Source of the DNA: DATHWB01 sp040880725
GTDB lineage: Bacteria; Actinomycetota; Acidimicrobiia; Spongiisociales; ZC4RG35
Reading direction: 5' to 3'
DNA: 64,000 nucleotides
Assembly: GCA_040880725.1 (NCBI GenBank)
Contig: JBBDHV010000020.1
Location: 1-64,000, forward strand
This document shows positions 34,890-43,504 of the stretch, piece after piece. Under the pieces are notes generated by a model. The model saw only the letters and a list, made by a program, of their open reading frames with translations. It was not told the DNA's origin and did no database searches. Position 1 is the first letter of the stretch. Each line of letters begins with the position of its first letter. The translations under genes and the position numbers were made by a program.

Positions 34890-35186
34890 CTATTCGGTGC
34901 GGAGAAGCTGAGCCATCTTGCGTCGCAGCAGCGGCGGGGCCTGGCGGAGTCCCACTTCGATGGCGAACTCGGCGTCACGGGACAGGTCGAGGACGACCTC
35001 TTCGCCTTCGGCGCGGATGTGGATTCCGTCGACGTCGGCGTTGATCCGTACCTCGTCACGGGACCAGTCGCCGATTTCGACGTCGCCGGACGTGATGCCC
35101 ATCCGATCCTCACGCAGGTCGATGACGACCGGCAATCCCGGCCCGTCCTCTCCAACCATCTTGAGTGATGCCTCGTAGGTGCTCAT
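34890..35186 (-). CDS. Small hypothetical protein coupled to RamB-like regulator
   Basis: 98 residues, soluble, mostly beta (LPVVIDLREDRMGITSGDVEIGDWSRDEVRINADVDGIHIRAEGEEVVLDLSRDAEFAIEVG) with a basic C-terminal helix. No known family is recognised. A strong AGGAGG precedes the ATG at 35186, which overlaps the regulator's stop, so the two are co-expressed. Confidence 0.7.
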   Translation of the reverse strand: MSTYEASLKMVGEDGPGLPVVIDLREDRMGITSGDVEIGDWSRDEVRINADVDGIHIRAEGEEVVLDLSRDAEFAIEVGLRQAPPLLRRKMAQLLRTE

Positions 35187-36661
35187 GGCACATCCTCCTG
35201 GGGGTGATCCCACGGATCAGAGTACGCCGTCTCGCCTGATTCGGAAGTCCCGACTTGTGGCGGGTGGCGTTCGACGAATTCTGCCATTTCGGCGAGGTCG
35301 ATCGCCGGCGGCGTCTCACCGGAGAGCAACGACACGAGGTGGGCCTGCTGGCGTTGCCCTGCACGGAGGCGGGGTGTCGGACCACGGGGAATCCGACAGC
35401 ACTGCTCGTCCGGACAGGTCGACCGTTCCTGGTATGCGGTGCGCCGGCCCCGGAACCACCGTGCGTCGGAGTACCGAACACCGGTGGTGAGGGCCCGGGC
35501 GGCGTGATCCGGCGTGAGATGTGTCGACGACCAGTACGACCCGGCGGGTGTGTCGGTGAATTGGTAGTGAATGTCGAAGCGGTCCGCCGAGGCGTACACC
35601 GTGCGTGCCCCGAGATGCCGGCACAAGCGTCGTCCTTCCACTGCTCCGCCCCGCTCCGGAAGCGGGAATCCGTCGTTCTGGTAGGCCTTCCAGACCAGAC
35701 CGTCCTGATCGGAGTGGATGAAGTGCGTCTCGATGCCCAGGTGGCGGGTCGCGAGGTTCGTGAAACGCTGCGCCGCCATCTCGTAGGAGACGTAGAAGCG
35801 TTCCTTGACGTCTTCGACGCTGAGGTCGCGGTCCTTCTTGGCAGCTTCCAGGGCGCGCACGGCGGCCCGTTCGGGCACCAGGAACGCGCCGGCAAAATAC
35901 GCCTGTTCGAGCCGTTGGCGCTGGCGGTCGAATGCGGTGATCGGCTCGGAATGGTCCAGGACTCTCGTGGCGACCGTCTGCAGGATCGCCTTGCGGGCCT
36001 GGCGGGTACGGAGGGAGTTCCGCTGCCCCACGTAGATGACCCCATGGTCCTCGTCGACGATCGATCGGACGTGGGCGGGCACCTCGTCGACCGCGTTCAC
36101 GGTGTAGCCGAGGGCCGTGATCATCGCATTCAGATGCCGGCTCGTCAGGGCGCTCTGTCCGTCGTATCCCGATGTCGCCAGCAGTTCGTGGGCGGCCTGT
36201 TCGACGGTTTCGAGGTAGCCGCCCTGGCTGGTGAGCCAGCGGGAGACTTCGGCGGCGGCCATCCGGACCGTGTCGACACTGTCGGCCTCGCCCGGTCCGG
36301 TGAGCGCGTCGAAGAGGGCAACGACATGCTCGAGGGCTTCATCCGGCACCCGGGCGGTCGCCTTCAGTTCCCCAAGTCCCAACGCTCGATAACGCGGGTC
36401 TTCTCTGATCCGGTCGAGCGAGAGTTCGAGTTCGGCGCGATGGTTGGGCGGCCGGGGGTCGAGGAGCTCTGCGGTGCTGACCCCGAGGGCACGGGCGAGG
36501 CCGTCGATCTGGCTGAGCTTCGGCTCCCGCTTCCCGTTCTCGAGAAGCGAGAGGTAGGGGGCCGGCCGGTTGACGAGGGCGCCGAGTTCGTCGAGGGTCA
36601 GGCCTGCCATCCGGCGATGATGACGCAACCGATGCCCGAAGACCGCGGGATCGAATGACAC
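35183..36661 (-). CDS. RamB-like XRE/IrrE-type transcriptional regulator
   Basis: 492 residues. An N-terminal XRE helix-turn-helix (LTLDELGALVNRPAPYLSLLENGKREPKLSQIDGLARALG) is followed by an ImmA/IrrE-like domain and a C-terminal Cys-containing region (CPDEQCCRIPR). The IrrE domain lacks HExxH (ILQTVATRVLDHS), so it is a ligand-binding, not proteolytic, version. This is the layout of RamB, which controls glyoxylate-cycle genes in corynebacteria and mycobacteria, and it is divergent from aceB-aceA. I prefer GTG at 36661, which has GGGAGGAAG before it. The longer ATG start (36718) would put an operator-like palindrome in the coding region. Confidence 0.85.
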   Translation of the reverse strand: MSFDPAVFGHRLRHHRRMAGLTLDELGALVNRPAPYLSLLENGKREPKLSQIDGLARALGVSTAELLDPRPPNHRAELELSLDRIREDPRYRALGLGELKATARVPDEALEHVVALFDALTGPGEADSVDTVRMAAAEVSRWLTSQGGYLETVEQAAHELLATSGYDGQSALTSRHLNAMITALGYTVNAVDEVPAHVRSIVDEDHGVIYVGQRNSLRTRQARKAILQTVATRVLDHSEPITAFDRQRQRLEQAYFAGAFLVPERAAVRALEAAKKDRDLSVEDVKERFYVSYEMAAQRFTNLATRHLGIETHFIHSDQDGLVWKAYQNDGFPLPERGGAVEGRRLCRHLGARTVYASADRFDIHYQFTDTPAGSYWSSTHLTPDHAARALTTGVRYSDARWFRGRRTAYQERSTCPDEQCCRIPRGPTPRLRAGQRQQAHLVSLLSGETPPAIDLAEMAEFVERHPPQVGTSESGETAYSDPWDHPQEDVP

Positions 36662-36692
36662 GGCGAACTTCCTCCCGTCCTCGGCGTTGTCA

Positions 36693-36710
36693 TAAGTTCC
36701 AACAAACTTA
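36693..36710. promoter_or_regulatory. Palindrome between ramB-like gene and aceB, candidate operator
   Basis: TAAGTT and AACTTA flank a 6-nt spacer, in the divergent gap. The position suits a site for the RamB-like regulator controlling both directions. It does not match a consensus I can confirm. Confidence 0.5.
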
Positions 36711-36779
36711 GCGCGCATATGGGCCGCATTGCGGGACGGGCCGTGCAAAGAATGGCTGGAGTACGCGAAAGGACACTCC

Positions 36780-38327
36780 GTGGACGTCTCCATCGATCCG
36801 GCGCCTTCCGGCACCCACCACATTCTCAGTCCCGAGGCAGTGGGGTTCGTGACCGACCTCCACGAACGCTTCGAGGGCCGTCGTCAGGAACTGCTGGAGC
36901 ATCGCGCCGAGCGCCGGCACGCACTCACACATGGCGCCCGGATGGGCTTTCTTCCCGAGACGGCGGCGGTGCGGAGCCAGGACTGGACCGTGGCCCGGCC
37001 ACCCGCGGATCTCGTCCACCGTCGTGTCGAGATCACCGGCCCCGTGGACTCCAAGATGATGATCAATGCGTTGAACTCCGGCGCGGACGTCTTCATGGCG
37101 GACCTCGAAGATGCCACCTCGCCGACATGGGAGAACGTCGTCACGGGCCAGGCCAACCTGGTCGAGGCCCAGCGGGGAACGTTGCAGCTCCACACGGGAA
37201 CGAAGTCCTACCGCCTCGACGAGGACCGGGCGACGCTCGTGGTTCGACCCCGGGGCTGGCACCTGCCCGAAAAGCACATGACCGTGGACGGAACGGTCGT
37301 CTCCGCATCGTTGTTCGACGCCGGCCTCTACCTGTTTCACGGCGGGCGTGCCGCCCTCGAAGCCGGTTCCGGTCCGTACTTCTATTTGCCCAAGTTGGAG
37401 TCCCACCTCGAAGCACGGCTCTGGAACGACGTGTTCACCTACAGCCAATCCGCACTCGGGATTCCCCACGGCACGGTGCGGGCCACCGTTCTCATCGAAA
37501 CGATTTGGGCCGCCCACGAGATGGACGAGATCCTGTTCGAGCTCCGCGATCACGCCTCAGGACTGAACGCCGGTCGCTGGGACTACATCTTCTCGGTCAT
37601 CAAGTCCTTTCGCCACGATCCGGATTTCGTTCTCCCCGACCGTGCCCAGGTGGCGATGACCGTTCCGTTCATGCGTGCGTACACCGATCTCCTCGTCCAG
37701 ACGTGTCATCGGCGAGGGGCATACGCCATCGGGGGCATGGCGGCCTTCATCCCCAATCGCCGTGACCCGAAGGTCACGACCGAGGCCCTGGAGAAGGTGG
37801 CGGCTGACAAGCGGCGCGAGGCCCAGCAGGGATGTGAAGGCACCTGGGTGGCGCATCCCGATCTGGTCGAAGTGGCGCGCAGGGAGTTCAACCAGGTCAT
37901 GGGCGACGCTCCGAACCAACTCGACAAGGAAGTGGCGTTCGTCGTCGAAGCGGCCGATCTCACCGATGTCAGGATCGAAAACGGCACTGTCACCGAACAT
38001 GGCCTGCGCACCAACATCTCGGTCGGGATCCGCTACCTCGCAGCGTGGCTGGGCGGTCAGGGTGCGGTGGCGATCGACGACCTGATGGAAGACGCCGCGA
38101 CAGCCGAGATCAGCAGATCCCAGATCTGGCAGTGGGTGCATCACGGGGTTGCCACCGACGACGGTTCGCCCGTCACCGAAGAGCGGGTGCGGGGTCTCAT
38201 CGACACCGAGTGCGCCCGGCTCGAAGTCGACCATCTCCTCGACGCCCGCAAGATCTTCGAAGACGTTGCGCTGGGCGACCAGTTCACGGACTTTCTGACC
38301 CTGCCCGCCTACGAACTCATCGACTGA
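36780..38327 (+). CDS. aceB: Malate synthase A
   Basis: Condenses glyoxylate with acetyl-CoA in the glyoxylate shunt. 515 residues. RPRGWHLPEKHM, SGPYFYLPKLESHLEARLWNDVF, ATVLIETIWAAHEMDEILFELRDHASGLNAGRWDYIFS and the catalytic MEDAATAEISRSQIWQW are all family hallmarks. GTG at 36780 has AAAGGA 7 nt before it; the frame stays open to 36729, but the upstream part resembles no malate synthase N-terminus. It is followed 12 nt later by aceA. Confidence 0.95.
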   Translation: MDVSIDPAPSGTHHILSPEAVGFVTDLHERFEGRRQELLEHRAERRHALTHGARMGFLPETAAVRSQDWTVARPPADLVHRRVEITGPVDSKMMINALNSGADVFMADLEDATSPTWENVVTGQANLVEAQRGTLQLHTGTKSYRLDEDRATLVVRPRGWHLPEKHMTVDGTVVSASLFDAGLYLFHGGRAALEAGSGPYFYLPKLESHLEARLWNDVFTYSQSALGIPHGTVRATVLIETIWAAHEMDEILFELRDHASGLNAGRWDYIFSVIKSFRHDPDFVLPDRAQVAMTVPFMRAYTDLLVQTCHRRGAYAIGGMAAFIPNRRDPKVTTEALEKVAADKRREAQQGCEGTWVAHPDLVEVARREFNQVMGDAPNQLDKEVAFVVEAADLTDVRIENGTVTEHGLRTNISVGIRYLAAWLGGQGAVAIDDLMEDAATAEISRSQIWQWVHHGVATDDGSPVTEERVRGLIDTECARLEVDHLLDARKIFEDVALGDQFTDFLTLPAYELID

Positions 38328-38339
38328 TCGGAGCTCGAC

Positions 38340-39617
38340 ATGCAATCACGACACGACCGGATCGCCGACCTCGAAGCTCGCTGGCAGAACGAACGACGCT
38401 GGGACGGGATCGAGCGCCGGTACACCGCCACCGACGTCGTCAACCTCCAGGGGTCCTTTCTCGAAGGCCACTCCCTCGCAGAGGCGATGGCGAGCAAGCT
38501 CTGGGAGATGATCGAGACTTCCGACTATGTCAACTCCCTCGGCGCCCTTTCGGGTGGCCAGGCGGTGCAGATGGTCAGGGCGGGTCTGCGAGCGATCTAC
38601 CTGTCCGGCTGGCAGGTGGCGGCGGACGCCAACCTCGCGGGAGAGGTCTACCCCGACCAGTCGCTGTACCCGGCGAACTCGGCTCCCGCGCTCGTCCGGC
38701 GCATCAACGCCGCCCTGCGCCGGGCAGATCAGATCGCCTGGAGCGAGGGCGACGACGACACCGACTGGTTCGCCCCGATCCTCGCCGACGGCGAGGCGGG
38801 CTTCGGGGGAGCGTTGAACGTCTTCGAGCTCACCAAGTCGTTCATCGAGGCGGGTGCCGCCGGAGTGCATTTCGAGGATCAACTGGCCGCAGAGAAGAAA
38901 TGCGGGCACATGGGCGGCAAGGTGCTGGTGCCCACCAGCCAGCACATCCGGACACTGACCGCCGCCCGGTTGGCGGCCGACGTGTTGGACTGTCCGACGT
39001 TGATCTTCGCCCGTACCGACGCCAACGCCGCCAACCTCCTGACGAGCGACACCGACGAGATCGATCGCGAGTTCTGCACCGGCGAACGCACCGCCGAAGG
39101 GTTCTTCCGGGTGCGGGCAGGCCTCGATCAGGCGATCGCTCGCGGATTGGCGTACGCCCCGTACACCGATCTCATCTGGTGTGAGACGGCCAAGCCCGAT
39201 CTCGACGAGGCGGCCCGGTTCGCCGAAGCGATCCACGCCCGGTTTCCCGGAAAACCCCTCGCCTACAACTGCTCGCCTTCGTTCAACTGGAAGGCGCACC
39301 TCGACGACGACACGATCGCCCGCTTTCAGAAGGAACTCGGGGCGATGGGGTACAAGTTCCAGTTCATCACTCTCGCCGGATTCCATGCCTTGAACTCGTC
39401 GATGTTCGACCTGGCGCGGGGTTACGCCGCACGAGGCATGTCTGCCTACGTCGAACTCCAACAGCGCGAGTTTGACGACGAGACATTCGGGTATACCGCC
39501 ACCAGGCATCAGCGTGAGGTGGGCGCGGGATACTTCGATGCGGTCTCGAATGCGGTCGCCGGCGGAGAAGCGTCTACCTTGGCACTGGTCGGCTCAACGG
39601 AGGCCGAACAGTTCTGA
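38340..39617 (+). CDS. aceA: Isocitrate lyase
   Basis: Cleaves isocitrate to succinate and glyoxylate. 425 residues. The catalytic KKCGHMGGK loop has its Cys at 188. LSGWQVAADAN, WFAPILADGEAGFGG, ARTDANAANLL and YNCSPSFNW are the substrate- and metal-binding stretches. Middle gene of the aceB-aceA-GAPDH-like operon. Confidence 0.97.
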   Translation: MQSRHDRIADLEARWQNERRWDGIERRYTATDVVNLQGSFLEGHSLAEAMASKLWEMIETSDYVNSLGALSGGQAVQMVRAGLRAIYLSGWQVAADANLAGEVYPDQSLYPANSAPALVRRINAALRRADQIAWSEGDDDTDWFAPILADGEAGFGGALNVFELTKSFIEAGAAGVHFEDQLAAEKKCGHMGGKVLVPTSQHIRTLTAARLAADVLDCPTLIFARTDANAANLLTSDTDEIDREFCTGERTAEGFFRVRAGLDQAIARGLAYAPYTDLIWCETAKPDLDEAARFAEAIHARFPGKPLAYNCSPSFNWKAHLDDDTIARFQKELGAMGYKFQFITLAGFHALNSSMFDLARGYAARGMSAYVELQQREFDDETFGYTATRHQREVGAGYFDAVSNAVAGGEASTLALVGSTEAEQF

Positions 39618-39636
39618 CACACCAACGGAGGCGCAC

Positions 39637-40695
39637 ATGTCGAGGATCGTCCACGTCGTCGGTACCGGGACGATCGGTGAGCCGCTCATCGGGTTGCTGG
39701 CCGATCACCACGACGACTTCGGGATCGATGAGGTCACCTTCCACAAGCGGACACCGCTACTGACCGAGCGGGGGAAAGTCGGGGACCTCGAACGGCGCGG
39801 TGCCGTCCTCGCCGTCGACTCCGATCGGCGCAGCGACTTCGAACAACTCGGGCACGCCCCCAAGTACGAAGCCCGCCAGGCGATCGAGCGCGCCTCGGTG
39901 GTGATCGACTGCACGCCGGTCGGCAACAAGATGAAGTCCGAATTCTACGAGGCCGCCTCCGGACCGGTGGGTTTCATGGCCCAGGGCTCGGAGTTCGGCT
40001 TCGGCAAGATGTACGCCCGGGGGATCAACGACGAGGCTCTCAGCCACGACGATGACCGCTACCTCCACATCGTGTCGTGCAACACGCACAACATCGCCGT
40101 ACTGGTCAAGACCCTGGCGATGGACCCGGATGGGGCCAGCCATCTGGAGGACGGCCGGTTCCTGTGCATCCGACGGTCGAACGACATTTCCCAAGACGAC
40201 GGGTTCGTGCCGTCCCCCACCGTCGAGCCGCACAAGGACGAGCGTTTCGGAACCCACCACGCCCGGGATGCCCACGGCCTCTTCGCGACGCTCGGCCTCG
40301 ACCTCAACCTGTACTCCTCGGCGTTGAAACTCAACACCCAGTACATGCATTCGATCCACTTCAGTCTGACCCTCGACCGAGACATCACACTCGACGAGGT
40401 GAAGGACCGTCTGCACGCCAACACCCGGATCGCAGTGACGCACAAGCGGTCGGCGAACGCGGTGTTCAGCTTCGGCCGGGATCACGGGTATTACGGGCGC
40501 ATCCTCAGTCAGACCGTGGTGGCGCTGGACACTTTGGCGGTGCGGGCCGGCAACGAGATCGTCGGGTTCTGTTTCACACCCCAGGACGGAAACCCGCTGC
40601 TGTCGACGATCGCCGGGATGCTCTGGTACCTCGACGAGTCGAAGATGGAGACCGGCCTCGACGTCCTCCGCCCCTACTTCTTCCGAGAAGTCTGA
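39637..40695 (+). CDS. Type II (archaeal-like) GAPDH-related dehydrogenase
   Basis: 352 residues. The N-terminal Rossmann motif VGTGTIGEPL, the mid-protein VIDCTPVGNKMK and the putative catalytic VSCNTHN (C148) follow the order of archaeal-type glyceraldehyde-3-phosphate dehydrogenase (which has SCNTT). The rest is divergent and the true substrate is uncertain. It lies 19 nt after aceA with AACGGAGG before its ATG, so it belongs to the glyoxylate operon, where an aldehyde dehydrogenase step is unexpected. The stop is followed by a MITE-like repeat. Confidence 0.65.
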   Translation: MSRIVHVVGTGTIGEPLIGLLADHHDDFGIDEVTFHKRTPLLTERGKVGDLERRGAVLAVDSDRRSDFEQLGHAPKYEARQAIERASVVIDCTPVGNKMKSEFYEAASGPVGFMAQGSEFGFGKMYARGINDEALSHDDDRYLHIVSCNTHNIAVLVKTLAMDPDGASHLEDGRFLCIRRSNDISQDDGFVPSPTVEPHKDERFGTHHARDAHGLFATLGLDLNLYSSALKLNTQYMHSIHFSLTLDRDITLDEVKDRLHANTRIAVTHKRSANAVFSFGRDHGYYGRILSQTVVALDTLAVRAGNEIVGFCFTPQDGNPLLSTIAGMLWYLDESKMETGLDVLRPYFFREV

Positions 40696-40713
40696 CCGGC
40701 GGGCCCGGTCGCG

Positions 40714-40831
40714 TACCCAGGGTTGTATCCCGCGTATACGCGGGATTTCGCGTCCCAGAACGCGTGGCCACTCCCGCCGTGTTCATTCTCAACGCTATTT
40801 CCCGCGTATATGACGGACACAACCCTGGGTA
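40714..40831. repeat. 118-bp element with 13-bp terminal inverted repeats, copy E
   Basis: TACCCAGGGTTGT (40714-40726) and ACAACCCTGGGTA (40819-40831) are perfect inverted copies 92 nt apart. They share the core of the dispersed palindrome arm. Inside is the 16-nt palindrome CCCGCGTATACGCGGG (40729-40744), with a related half, TTCCCGCGTATA, near 40799-40810. It fills the gap between the GAPDH-like gene and the next gene and codes for nothing. Confidence 0.75.
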
Positions 40832-40845
40832 TTCCTGGCCCGGGG

Positions 40846-40851
40846 TAGCCT
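40846..40851 (+). promoter_or_regulatory. TANNNT -10 box of the 89-residue protein gene
   Basis: TAGCCT lies 9 nt before the ATG at 40861 and no Shine-Dalgarno is visible, matching the leaderless pattern. Confidence 0.4.
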
Positions 40852-40860
40852 GGCGGGCCT

Positions 40861-41130
40861 ATGGATGGACAGAAGCAGCGGCAGGCGCTGACCGCCGCGG
40901 AGCGGGCTCTCGAGGCTTTGGGGCGGAAGGATCCGTCGGCGGCACGTACCGCGATCGCGACCGCGGTCGAGCGTGATCAGGTCGGGTTGTTCGCTGCCCT
41001 GGCCGATGCCGTGTATCTGGCCGCCGCCCAACTGGAGGCTGACGACGAGATCGGGGCCGCCACCTGGAATCAGGTCGCGGACGCAGTCGGCCCCGGACCG
41101 CTCCAGGCGCTCGTCGAGCAGTACCGCTGA
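40861..41130 (+). CDS. Small helical hypothetical protein
   Basis: 89 residues, almost entirely alpha-helical (ALTAAERALEALGRKDPSAARTAIATAVERDQVGLFAALADAVYLAAAQLEA), TPR-like in appearance. No family is recognised. It directly precedes the PHP phosphatase gene by 2 nt, so the two are co-transcribed. Confidence 0.65.
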   Translation: MDGQKQRQALTAAERALEALGRKDPSAARTAIATAVERDQVGLFAALADAVYLAAAQLEADDEIGAATWNQVADAVGPGPLQALVEQYR

Positions 41131-41132
41131 CG

Positions 41133-42017
41133 TTGTCGGACTACCACCTGCATCTCCACCCTCACGAACCGACCGACGTCGGTCCGCCGCCCGGCACCTA
41201 TCCCGCCGGCCACATCGAGGCGTACGTGGAGCGGGCCGCGTCCAGGGGCGTGTCCGAACTCGGTTTCACCGAACATCTGTATCGGTGTTTCGAGTCAGAA
41301 GGCTCGCTGGGCCGGTTCTGGGAGTCTGAACCCGTTCGGGAACTGGCCGAGCAATCGGCTGACTTCATCGTCGAAGACCGAACGCTTTCTCTCGAGAGCT
41401 ACGTCGATGCGGTGGTCGCGGCCAAGGATCGGGGCCTCCCGGTCAAGCTCGGCCTGGAAGTCGATTTCTTCCCCGAGACGGTCGAGGCCGTGGCCGAACT
41501 GCTGCGGCCCTATCCGTGGGATTTTCTGATCGGTTCGGTCCACTGGATCGGAGGCTGGGCGATCGACTCCTCGCCGTCGTTGTTCGGTTGGGACCTGAAA
41601 GGCCTCGAGTGGGGTTGGTCCCGGTATTTCGACCTCGCCACCGAACTCGCAGGTTCGGGCACCGTCGACGTGCTCGCCCATATCGACCTGCCCAAAAAGT
41701 ACGGAAAGCGGCTTCCGAGCGAGCCGACGGGTCGCTACGACGATGTGGTTGCGGCAGCCGCGTCCAGCGGTACTGCGGTGGAGGTGTCGTCCCAGGGTCT
41801 GCGCAAACCGGCCGCAGAGGTGTATCCGTCACCCGAGTTCCTGCGTCGGTTCCACGCGGCGGGAGTTCCGATCACGCTGGCCTCCGACGGCCACTATCCG
41901 CACGAGGCGGCCGAGGGACACGCCGAGGTCGTCGCCGCGGCCCGGGATGCCGGCTACACCACGCACCTGCGCTTCGACCAACGCCGTTCGTACCCCGTCG
42001 ATCTCCCGGTGTCGTGA
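41133..42017 (+). CDS. PHP-domain histidinol-phosphatase-like protein
   Basis: 294 residues of the PHP metallo-phosphatase family. DYHLHLHP at the N-terminus, GFTEHLY, LGLEVDFFPE, GSVHWIGGW, LAHIDLPKKYG and ASDGHYPHEA supply the metal-ligand His/Asp/Glu set. The order is that of HisK histidinol-phosphatase, but no other his gene is nearby. The TTG start is 2 nt after the preceding stop; the PHP motif begins at residue 3, so nothing shorter is possible. Confidence 0.85.
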   Translation: MSDYHLHLHPHEPTDVGPPPGTYPAGHIEAYVERAASRGVSELGFTEHLYRCFESEGSLGRFWESEPVRELAEQSADFIVEDRTLSLESYVDAVVAAKDRGLPVKLGLEVDFFPETVEAVAELLRPYPWDFLIGSVHWIGGWAIDSSPSLFGWDLKGLEWGWSRYFDLATELAGSGTVDVLAHIDLPKKYGKRLPSEPTGRYDDVVAAAASSGTAVEVSSQGLRKPAAEVYPSPEFLRRFHAAGVPITLASDGHYPHEAAEGHAEVVAAARDAGYTTHLRFDQRRSYPVDLPVS

Positions 42018-42052
42018 ACCGGTGCGAGTACACCCCCCGTGGCGGTGGTCCT

Positions 42053-42101
42053 GAACCCAGGGTTCGCCACCACCCCTGCGGTGGTTGGGGGCCCACGGTT
42101 C
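42053..42101. repeat. Dispersed 3'-end palindrome, copy C
   Basis: 5' arm GAACCCAGGGTTC (42053-42065) and 3' arm GGGCCCACGGTTC (42089-42101). The inner stem is ACCACC (42069-42074) with GGTGGT (42080-42085). It starts 36 nt after the PHP gene stop, before rimO. Confidence 0.8.
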
Positions 42102-42124
42102 GCGAGGAGCGTCGCACTCGGCCG

Positions 42125-42130
42125 TAGACT
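42125..42130 (+). promoter_or_regulatory. TANNNT -10 box of rimO
   Basis: TAGACT lies 9 nt before the rimO ATG, with no ribosome binding site in between. Confidence 0.45.
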
Positions 42131-42139
42131 GTTCGGCTG

Positions 42140-43504
42140 ATGTCTGCTGCTCCCACTGTCTGGTTGACGACGCTCGGCTGTGCCAAGAATCAGGTCGACT
42201 CGGAGAAGGTCGAGATGATGCTCGGTGATGCCGGGTACGTCCTCGCGACCGCTCCCGAGACGGCCGACGTCGTCATGGTCAACACCTGTGCGTTCATCGA
42301 AGAGGCTCGCCAGGAGTCTGTCGAGACGATCCTCGAAGCTCAGGATCGCCGCAAGGCAGGGGCGCGCACCGTCGTCATCGGGTGCATGGCCCAGCGTTTC
42401 GGCGTCGAGGTGGAGAAGGCGCTTCCCGAAGTGGACGCCGTGGTCGGTCTCGACCGGTACGGCCAATTGGTCGAGACGCTCGACGGCCTCACCGGCTACG
42501 GCCCCGAAGGCACGGGCGACTGGAGTCCGGTCACCGTTCGTCGCCGGCCGGTCATGGACATCCTCGACTCGGTCAACCGTCCCCGTCCGACGGTGCCCTA
42601 CGCCTATGTGAAAGTCGCCGAGGGCTGTGACAAGCCGTGCACGTTCTGTGCCATTCCCCTGATTCGGGGCAAGCAGCGGTCCCGCCGTCCCCACGAGATC
42701 CGCCAGGAGATCGCCAATCTCACTGCGGTCGGGGTGCGAGAGGTGGTCCTGGTCGCCCAGGATCTCGCGGCGTACGGCCGCGACCTGGGCAGAGTCACGG
42801 GCGGTAGCGGAGCGGAGGGTGCACCAGGAATCGTCGATCTTCTCCACTCCGTGACCGATGTCGAAGGTCTCGATCGGATTCGCCTGCTGTATCTGTATCC
42901 CAAGGAGATCCGGGATTCGCTGATCGCCGAGATGGCGAGCAATCCGGTGATTGCGTCGTACTTCGACCTGTCGCTCCAGCACGCTTCCCAGCGCTTGCTT
43001 CGGGCGATGCGTCGACCCGGCAGCGGCGACCGCTACCGGGACCTCATCGACCAGATCCGCGCCGCCGACGCCGGCGCCACCTTGCGCTCCTCGTTCATCG
43101 TGGGGTTCCCGGGCGAGACCGACGACGATGTGGAAGAACTCGCCGAGTTTCTCGAAGACGTCCGCCTCGACTGGGCCGGATTCTTTCCCTACTCGGCTGA
43201 AGAGGGAACGCCGGCGGCGGAACTCGAGAGTCGGGTCGATCGGTCGGACATCGAGGACCGGCTCCGGTACCTCAATGGGATTCAGGAGGAGATCACCTCC
43301 GAGATCAACGGCGGGAGGGTCGGTGAGGTGGTCAGGGTGCTCGTCGATCAGGTGGAAGACGACTTCCCGGTGGGGCGCACGGCGTGGCAAGCGCCCGAAA
43401 TAGACGGGGTGATCGTCCTCGACGAGGGAACGCCGGGGGAGTGGGTCACCGCCGAGATCACGTCCACCGTCGGAACCGATCTGGAAGCCAAGGTCGTGGC
43501 GTGA
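42140..43504 (+). CDS. rimO: Ribosomal protein S12 methylthiotransferase RimO
   Basis: 454 residues. The N-terminal UPF0004 domain has the three Cys of the auxiliary 4Fe-4S cluster (LGCAKNQ, NTCAFI, GCMAQR). The radical SAM CxxxCxxC is near 162-169 (EGCDKPCTFC). The tail is a TRAM domain. CAKNQVDSE at the N-terminus separates RimO from MiaB, which occurs elsewhere in the window. The stop overlaps the cinA start. Confidence 0.94.
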   Translation: MSAAPTVWLTTLGCAKNQVDSEKVEMMLGDAGYVLATAPETADVVMVNTCAFIEEARQESVETILEAQDRRKAGARTVVIGCMAQRFGVEVEKALPEVDAVVGLDRYGQLVETLDGLTGYGPEGTGDWSPVTVRRRPVMDILDSVNRPRPTVPYAYVKVAEGCDKPCTFCAIPLIRGKQRSRRPHEIRQEIANLTAVGVREVVLVAQDLAAYGRDLGRVTGGSGAEGAPGIVDLLHSVTDVEGLDRIRLLYLYPKEIRDSLIAEMASNPVIASYFDLSLQHASQRLLRAMRRPGSGDRYRDLIDQIRAADAGATLRSSFIVGFPGETDDDVEELAEFLEDVRLDWAGFFPYSAEEGTPAAELESRVDRSDIEDRLRYLNGIQEEITSEINGGRVGEVVRVLVDQVEDDFPVGRTAWQAPEIDGVIVLDEGTPGEWVTAEITSTVGTDLEAKVVA

